Source: Nitrospinae bacterium RIFCSPLOWO2_12_39_16 (GTDB taxonomy: Bacteria > Nitrospinota > Nitrospinia > UBA9942). Taken from it: a DNA stretch of 6,034 bases. Position numbers and translations under genes: made by a program. Numbering within the stretch: position 1 is the first letter of the stretch; each line of letters opens with the position of its first letter. Shown here piece by piece: positions 1-3,642 of this stretch. The DNA lies in assembly GCA_001805005.1 (NCBI GenBank), contig MHDO01000105.1, positions 1 through 6,034 of the forward strand. Direction: 5' to 3'. Under the pieces are notes generated by a model. It was not told the DNA's origin, searched no databases, and saw only the letters and a list, made by a program, of their open reading frames with translations.

Positions 1-393
1 CTCAATTGATATGGCATCACCTTCCACATCAATAATTTTTCCGACTAAATGCTTTTTATTATTAACCGGAGAATATAAATATATTTTTGCCAGTTTTCCT
101 TTAAACCTCTCATAATCCTTTAACTTTTTTAACGGCCTCTCAATGCCAGGTGATGAGACCTCAAGTGTATAAGAATGAGGGATTATATCCTCCACATCCA
201 ATAATTTTTCTATCTGATAGCTGATATTCTGGCAGTCATCAATCTTAACACCTCCATCCTTATCAATGAATACCCTCAGATACCATGCCTTCCCCTCTTT
301 TTTATATTCAACATCAACAAGCTCCATCTTTTCTGACTCAACCAAAGGCTTGACCAGATTCTCAACTGCCATTGTTACATCAACCCGCTGCAT
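1..393 (-). CDS. rimP: Ribosome maturation factor RimP, N-terminal 131 residues (3' end off window)
   Basis: RimP is a cytoplasmic assembly factor for the 30S ribosomal subunit. The reverse-strand translation gives the N-terminal domain opening MQRVDVTMAVENLVKPLVES, with the ELVDVEYKKEGKAWYLRVFID segment (about residues 24-44) and the family signature LEVSSPGIERPLKK (about 77-90). It then enters the C-terminal SH3-like domain (about 95 onward). The family usually runs to about 150 residues, so only the last part is missing beyond position 1. The ATG at 391-393 is the start: an in-frame TAG lies immediately before it, and a GGAG ribosome binding site (399-402) sits five bases upstream. In most bacteria rimP heads the nusA-infB operon, so nusA is expected just past the left edge; this is inference. 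The leader carries a hairpin plus T tract (407-447) that probably controls the operon by attenuation. Identification is firm. Confidence 0.95.
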   Translation of the reverse strand, partial: MQRVDVTMAVENLVKPLVESEKMELVDVEYKKEGKAWYLRVFIDKDGGVKIDDCQNISYQIEKLLDVEDIIPHSYTLEVSSPGIERPLKKLKDYERFKGKLAKIYLYSPVNNKKHLVGKIIDVEGDAISIE

Positions 394-406
394 CTATTCT
401 CCAAAT

Positions 407-447
407 AAAAAAAGTGGGTACCTTTTCCGAGTAAACCCACTTTTTTT
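407..447 (-). terminator. Hairpin with T tract in the rimP leader (putative attenuator)
   Basis: Two perfect 13-base inverted arms, 407-419 (AAAAAAAGTGGGT on the plus strand) and 435-447 (ACCCACTTTTTTT), flank a 15-base loop. Read on the minus strand this is a GTGGGT/ACCCAC stem followed by seven Ts, the form of an intrinsic terminator, ending 13 bases before the rimP ATG. No minus-strand gene lies upstream between here and 730, so it cannot be serving as the terminator of an upstream gene; a conditional terminator within the rimP leader is the best reading. The A tract on the other side makes it nearly symmetric, so it could also stop plus-strand transcription. Similar GTGGG-type hairpins ahead of rimP-nusA are, as I recall, common in other phyla, and control by NusA is a plausible inference, not shown here. 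Confidence 0.75.
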
Positions 448-485
448 GTAGAAACTCTAATTCAGCTTAAATTCAGTGTAAATTT

Positions 486-515
486 TTTATGTCTTCATAC
501 TGAATGATTTGTAAA
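486..515 (-). promoter_or_regulatory. Weak candidate sigma70-type promoter for rimP
   Basis: On the minus strand, TTTACA (positions 515-510, five of six bases matching TTGACA) is followed after 18 bases by CATAAA (491-486, four of six matching TATAAT). It would start a leader of roughly 85 bases that includes the 407-447 hairpin. In sequence this AT-rich such matches are easy to find by chance, so this is only a candidate. Confidence 0.3.
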
Positions 516-529
516 TTAGCACAGTTATT

Positions 530-541
530 TTGCAATTGCAA
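530..541. repeat. 12-base perfect palindrome TTGCAATTGCAA
   Basis: TTGCAATTGCAA is identical to its own reverse complement and lies mid-way in the divergent region, upstream of both genes. A symmetric site there could bind a dimeric regulator. It may also be chance in AT-rich DNA, since no second copy is visible in the window. Confidence 0.35.
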
Positions 542-616
542 GTCATTTCACATAAAAAATTGTATGATAGCTAATATTTATAAACTTTTTCTATGAACTC
601 ATAAAGCATAAATTTC

Positions 617-644
617 TGGACAATTATTTCTCTTTAAGTATAAT
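617..644 (+). promoter_or_regulatory. Sigma70-type promoter for the NlpC/P60 gene
   Basis: A perfect -10 hexamer TATAAT (639-644) is preceded after a 16-base spacer by TGGACA (617-622), five of six bases matching TTGACA. Transcription would begin near 651, giving an untranslated leader of about 80 bases before the ATG at 731. It is the best promoter match in the divergent region and correctly oriented, but is predicted from sequence alone. Confidence 0.6.
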
Positions 645-730
645 ACTTCCCAGTAGAAAATAACTTCTCATGAAGAATAATCCACCAGCCTCGGGTAAAA
701 AATAGGTCTGCTTTTTATAGGAGAAAAGAT

Positions 731-2545
731 ATGATGACAAGAGTTTCTTTTTTTGTTTTAACTTTTTTTGCGGTTATTCTTCATCCAGCTATTTCTTTTT
801 CAGATACAGCATTAGATATTAACAGCTTACTTGACAGAGAGTGCATAAACTTAAAAAAGGAAAAACTCTCTAATCTAATATTAACCGGATTCTCTTCTGA
901 ATTACAAAAAGGTCTTGACCCTGACCTTCATAAAATCATGGAGGGTGTTATAAAGAGGACAGATTTTGATGGAATCTCTGAGGAAAAGACATTTGAGATA
1001 ATAAGGCTGGTTTATGGAGCATTTAAAAAAGGTGCATCTCTGGAATATCTTGACGAGATATTTGATGTGGCATATTCAAAGGATATTAGTGTAGACCAGC
1101 TATTTGCTGCAGCAAATGCTTTAAAAGAATTTTATAACTCCGATGTCCCGCAGGATATATATGAGGAATTTGTGTATCACTTTATAGAGGAGAAATGGGA
1201 CCCTTCTGTAATGCCAACACTTACAAGGGGGCTGATATATGGTGTTGATAGGGGGCTTACGGCTCAGAAGGTAGCACTGGCAATAATTATAGATGTTGAC
1301 CAGAACGGACTAAAGAAGAAGAGTGCTGATGAACTGGTGCTGGATGCAATAAAATTTGTCAGGGGGAAGGAGCCAGAAAAGTGGAAACCAATGAAAGATG
1401 TAGAGAGGGAATTGATGATGAAGCTGGCGAAAAAGAGGGAATTAGAAAAATTGAGGCAGGATATTGAGGCAAAGAAAATGCAGAAAGAATTAGAGGGGCA
1501 AACGGCAGAAGAGGACTTAAATAAGAGGCTTGAGGAAGAAAAGAGAAAAATTACTGAAGATGAGAAAAAAATTGCGATGGAGTTGGCTGAGGTGGAGAAA
1601 AGAAATTATGAGGATATTCTGAAATATGAACTTGAGCAGGAGAAGGTGAGAAAGAAGGAGGATGAGGAAATACTTAAATTTGAGCAGGAGAGGCAGAGGC
1701 TGTTAACGCTCCAGCAGGAGGCTGAAAGAAAAAAACTTGATGAAGACGTCTTAAAATATCAGAGAGAGCAGGAAGAGATGAATAAAAGGCTTGAAGAGGA
1801 AAATAGAAAACTCAAGGCTGAAAGAGACAGGATTACAAAGGAAGCTGAAGCTAAAAGGAAAAAGAATCTGGAAATGGTAACAAAATATAAGGATGAACAG
1901 GAAAATATAAAAGATAGGCTTGAAAAAGAGAAGATGATGTTTGCAAAGGAAAAGGATCAAATTGCCAGAGAGATAGAAAAGATGGTGAAAGCCTATCAAA
2001 ATGAAATCTCTAAATACCAAAAAGAGGAATCTGAAGTTGATAAGATGGTAAAAGAGCAGACAAATGAAATGGAAAGGGAAAAAGAGAGAAAAAACAGGGA
2101 GAGGGAGGAAAAGAGGAAAAAAGAGCTTGCCATGATGGAGCAGAAGATTGTTGAATATGGCAAGAGAGGCAATCTTGATATAGACAGATTATTCTCTGCA
2201 ATAAGTAAACATATCGGCATACCTTATAGATTTGGGGGTGATTCAGAAAATGGGATTGACTGCTCTGCATTTACAAGAAAGGTATATAGAGAACAGGGGA
2301 TAGAACTCCCCAGAGTTAGTTATGAACAGGCAAAGATTGGAAGGGATGTAGAGAGTAGCTCCTTACAACCCGGAGATTTGGTATTTTTCAATACATCTAT
2401 CATGGGAACCATATCACATGTAGGGGTATATATGGACAATAATACATTTGCCCATGCCAGCAGCAGCCAGGGTGTAACAAAAAGTAATTTAAGACAGAAA
2501 TATTTCTCAAAGAGATATGTAAGGGCAAACCGAGTCTTTGATTGA
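731..2545 (+). CDS. Exported coiled-coil NlpC/P60 cell-wall hydrolase
   Basis: This is probably a peptidoglycan endopeptidase acting outside the inner membrane; the NlpC/P60 family cuts bonds in the stem peptide. A signal peptide is visible (positive MMTR, hydrophobic core to about residue 21, likely cleavage after S24, before DTALD). Residues 25-220 form a mostly helical domain I do not recognise. Residues about 222-475 are a Lys/Glu/Arg-rich coiled coil containing five units of about 43 residues. The C-terminal NlpC/P60 domain (about 490-604) has the nucleophile C511 in GIDCSAF, H563 in ISHVGVY and a third polar residue, H575 in FAHASS, so it should be active. AGGAG (719-723) lies seven bases before the ATG; a second ATG follows directly and could also serve. 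The gene is monocistronic here, divergent from rimP. The layout resembles CwlO, PcsB and RipA, whose coiled coils restrain the catalytic domain and, in CwlO and PcsB, respond to FtsEX; a like role here is inference. There is no lipobox. Confidence 0.9.
   Translation: MMTRVSFFVLTFFAVILHPAISFSDTALDINSLLDRECINLKKEKLSNLILTGFSSELQKGLDPDLHKIMEGVIKRTDFDGISEEKTFEIIRLVYGAFKKGASLEYLDEIFDVAYSKDISVDQLFAAANALKEFYNSDVPQDIYEEFVYHFIEEKWDPSVMPTLTRGLIYGVDRGLTAQKVALAIIIDVDQNGLKKKSADELVLDAIKFVRGKEPEKWKPMKDVERELMMKLAKKRELEKLRQDIEAKKMQKELEGQTAEEDLNKRLEEEKRKITEDEKKIAMELAEVEKRNYEDILKYELEQEKVRKKEDEEILKFEQERQRLLTLQQEAERKKLDEDVLKYQREQEEMNKRLEEENRKLKAERDRITKEAEAKRKKNLEMVTKYKDEQENIKDRLEKEKMMFAKEKDQIAREIEKMVKAYQNEISKYQKEESEVDKMVKEQTNEMEREKERKNREREEKRKKELAMMEQKIVEYGKRGNLDIDRLFSAISKHIGIPYRFGGDSENGIDCSAFTRKVYREQGIELPRVSYEQAKIGRDVESSSLQPGDLVFFNTSIMGTISHVGVYMDNNTFAHASSSQGVTKSNLRQKYFSKRYVRANRVFD
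1493..2140 (+). repeat. Five diverged units of about 43 codons in the coiled coil
   Basis: Protein residues 255-470 divide into units starting at 255, 298, 342, 385 and 428, with lengths 43, 44, 43, 43 and about 43. Units 2 to 5 each begin with Lys-Tyr (codons at 1622, 1754, 1883 and 2012), usually followed by a segment like xxEQE. Units 1, 3 and 4 share a RLEEE/RLEKE block ten residues in (NKRLEEE at 264 and 351, KDRLEKE at 394). The repeat is clear at protein level but diverged at DNA level, which suggests old duplication, not recent slippage. Unit 1 lacks the Lys-Tyr. Confidence 0.7.
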
Positions 2546-2549
2546 TTTA

Positions 2550-2750
2550 TTATGCCATTGTCTCAGCCGAAGGCATATATCTCTTTACAATATCCTCTGA
2601 CTCTGAGATATGAGAGATTATGATTAAGTCTTTAGCCTTGTCAAGCTTGATATCAACGAGGGAGCCTTGATGCAGGTTTAGATATTTTGCATACTCATCA
2701 GGAATCTGAAGCCCTAATCCCTTTTCCATCTTTACAATATGCCCTTTCAT
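2550..2750 (-). CDS. AbrB/MazE-family DNA-binding protein (orphan antitoxin-like)
   Basis: This is a 66-residue protein. Residues 1-48 fit the swapped-hairpin beta-barrel fold of AbrB/MazE/SpoVT proteins: MKGHIVKMEKGLGLQIPDEY matches the usual pattern of beta strand, glycine turn, 'IP' and short helix, then NLHQGSLVDIKL and DLIIISHI. Residues 49-66 are a short acidic tail where MazE-type antitoxins contact their toxin. An in-frame ATG eight codons upstream (ending at 2774) exists, but the strong Shine-Dalgarno AGGAGGTGA (2755-2763 on the complement) lies just ahead of the ATG at 2748-2750, which also gives the usual family N-terminus. It follows the phosphatase gene by 43 bases on the same strand. 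No MazF/PemK-like or PIN toxin accompanies it: the phosphatase lies upstream and the convergent hydrolase begins four bases past its stop. It may be an autonomous transcriptional regulator or the remnant of a toxin-antitoxin pair. Confidence 0.75.
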   Translation of the reverse strand: MKGHIVKMEKGLGLQIPDEYAKYLNLHQGSLVDIKLDKAKDLIIISHISESEDIVKRYMPSAETMA

Positions 2751-2754
2751 AAAA

Positions 2755-2763
2755 TCACCTCCT
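2755..2763 (-). promoter_or_regulatory. Strong ribosome binding site that fixes the AbrB-like start
   Basis: The complement reads AGGAGGTGA, a near-complete anti-16S match, four bases before the ATG at 2748-2750 (six bases counted from AGGAGGT). It would fall inside the coding region if the upstream ATG ending at 2774 were used, which argues against that start. It is the best Shine-Dalgarno in the window. Confidence 0.85.
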
Positions 2764-2781
2764 GATTCAGCCACAAACTTT

Positions 2782-2803
2782 CACTGACACTTATTAGTCA
2801 GTG
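2782..2803. repeat. Inverted repeat across the phosphatase stop codon
   Basis: The arms CACTGAC (2782-2788) and GTCAGTG (2797-2803) are perfect, with an 8-base loop containing the TAA stop (2794-2796). A competing pairing is possible between AGCCAC (2769-2774) and GTGGCT (2801-2806). No T tract follows on the minus strand, so it does not look like a terminator. It may slow decay of the upstream message or modulate translation of the AbrB-like gene; neither is shown. Confidence 0.5.
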
Positions 2804-3627
2804 GCTAAATTTAATATGTTTATCATTTCCTTATGTATTAATCCATTGCTTGCAAGCATCTCACCTTTATATATACTAAACTCACTGCCCTTGAAATCTG
2901 TTATCATCCCCCCTGACTCTTTCACAATGAGGCTTGATGCAGCCATATCCCACGGATAAAGCTTCAATTCCCAGAATCCATCAAATCTACCTGCTGCCAG
3001 ATAGCAGAGGTCAAGGACTGCTGAACCGGGTCTCCTTATTGCCTGTGCCCTTACTGCAAAGTTGCAAAAATGATTAAGGTTATTCTCTTTGCTCTCCCTT
3101 ATATCATAAGGGAAGCCGGTGGCAAGGAGGCTCTTATTTATATCACCGATTTTTGAAACCCTTATCCTATTACCATTCAGATATGCACCCTCCCCTTTTA
3201 TACTTGTAAAAAGCTCATCAATCATTGGATTATAAACAGCACCAGCAACAATCTCACCATCTATCTCCAATCCGACTGATGCACAGAAGCATGGATAGCT
3301 ATGGGCATAGTTGGTAGTCCCATCAAGAGGGTCAATTATCCATTTGTATTTTCCCTCCATCTGTCCCCCCTTTGTAAGGGGGGAATGTGAGGGGGGTAGA
3401 CCTTTAACACTGCCAGCCTCCTCAGTCAATATCTCATGCTCAGGATAATGCCTTTTTATAATATCAATAATTACCTTCTCACACTGGTAGTCAACCTCTG
3501 TCACAAGATTTATCTCCCCCTTATGCTCAATCTTAAAATTCTCCCCAAATTTTTCCTCCTGTATCTTCCCTGCTTCTTTTACAGCCTCTATTGCAATTTT
3601 CAGAAAATTTTTAAGTTCAAGGAGCAT
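2794..3627 (-). CDS. suhB: Inositol monophosphatase-family protein (SuhB-like)
   Basis: This is a cytoplasmic Mg2+-dependent phosphatase of the inositol monophosphatase family, expected to release phosphate from myo-inositol-1-phosphate or related sugar phosphates. Metal-binding residues are present: E69 in ILTEEAG, the signature WIIDPLDGTTNYAH (residues 96-109, with D99 and D102), and D227 in YPWDMAAS. The length of 277 residues exceeds the usual 260-265 because 13 residues (77-89, LPPSHSPLTKGGQ) are inserted between the TEEAG and DPLDGT motifs; they are encoded by a palindromic repeat (3361-3399). The frame and all catalytic residues survive, so the enzyme is probably functional. The start ATG lies 15 bases after the stop of the helicase-nuclease gene with only a poor Shine-Dalgarno, so translation may depend on coupling. 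The AbrB-like gene follows. The substrate cannot be read from sequence: other family members act on FBP or PAP, but the motif set is closest to SuhB. Confidence 0.9.
   Translation of the reverse strand: MLLELKNFLKIAIEAVKEAGKIQEEKFGENFKIEHKGEINLVTEVDYQCEKVIIDIIKRHYPEHEILTEEAGSVKGLPPSHSPLTKGGQMEGKYKWIIDPLDGTTNYAHSYPCFCASVGLEIDGEIVAGAVYNPMIDELFTSIKGEGAYLNGNRIRVSKIGDINKSLLATGFPYDIRESKENNLNHFCNFAVRAQAIRRPGSAVLDLCYLAAGRFDGFWELKLYPWDMAASSLIVKESGGMITDFKGSEFSIYKGEMLASNGLIHKEMINILNLATD
3361..3399. repeat. In-frame palindromic repeat inside the phosphatase gene
   Basis: On the plus strand, CCCCCCTT (3365-3372) and AAGGGGGG (3376-3383) form a perfect 8-base palindrome around a 3-base loop. A second G6 run (3391-3396) could pair with the same C6. 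The whole element spans 39 bases, exactly 13 codons, and on the coding strand reads LPPSHSPLTKGGQ. Its G/C homopolymers stand out against the AT-rich gene. Such C-run/G-run repeats, read as 'SPLTKGG'-like peptides, recur across Nitrospirota, Desulfobacterota and cyanobacterial genomes as far as I know. This window contains only one copy, so repetition in this genome cannot be shown here. Confidence 0.75.
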
Positions 3628-3642
3628 AATAAATCACACTTT

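Larger units (their letters stand above)
448..730. other. Divergent intergenic region between rimP and the NlpC/P60 gene
   Basis: This 283-base stretch is very AT-rich and has no convincing coding frame. It must hold the promoters for both divergent genes. Visible elements are three AATT tracts exactly 11 bases apart (starting at 459, 470 and 481; the first two within repeated AATTCAG), a 12-base perfect palindrome (530-541), a good plus-strand promoter (617-644) and the ribosome binding site AGGAG (719-723) of the plus-strand gene. I see no tRNA, riboswitch consensus or mobile element in it. Confidence 0.7.

Noticed and set aside
266..451. Open frame on the plus strand opposite rimP
   Set aside because: It lies antisense to the well-supported rimP start and leader hairpin, has no protein-family features and no good ribosome binding site.
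536..568. TTGCAA...TATGAT as a plus-strand promoter
   Set aside because: The spacer is 21 bases, outside the usual 15-19, and the TGGACA/TATAAT pair at 617-644 is clearly better.
1493..2140. CRISPR-like or tandem DNA repeat array
   Set aside because: The repeat is diverged at DNA level, lies in a continuous reading frame and follows coiled-coil protein periodicity.
1751..2270. Overlapping minus-strand open frames rich in Phe, Leu and Ser opposite the coiled coil
   Set aside because: Lys and Glu codons read backwards give Phe and Leu runs, so these are mirror images of the repeat region and not membrane proteins.
2551..2577. TATGCC/GGCATA inverted repeat as terminator of the minus-strand cluster
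   Set aside because: The stem is six base pairs with a 15-base loop, lies inside the AbrB-like coding region and is not followed by a T run.
2751..2774. Longer N-terminus for the AbrB-like protein starting at the ATG ending at 2774
   Set aside because: The extra eight residues do not fit the family N-terminus and would bury the strong AGGAGGTGA ribosome binding site inside the coding region.
3361..3399. C/G-run repeat as a terminator or as a sign that the phosphatase is a pseudogene
   Set aside because: It lies within an open frame, its length is a multiple of three, all catalytic motifs remain and no T tract adjoins the palindrome.
2550..3627. Toxin-antitoxin pair formed by the AbrB-like protein and its upstream neighbour
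   Set aside because: The neighbour is a recognisable inositol monophosphatase with full metal-binding motifs, not a toxin family.
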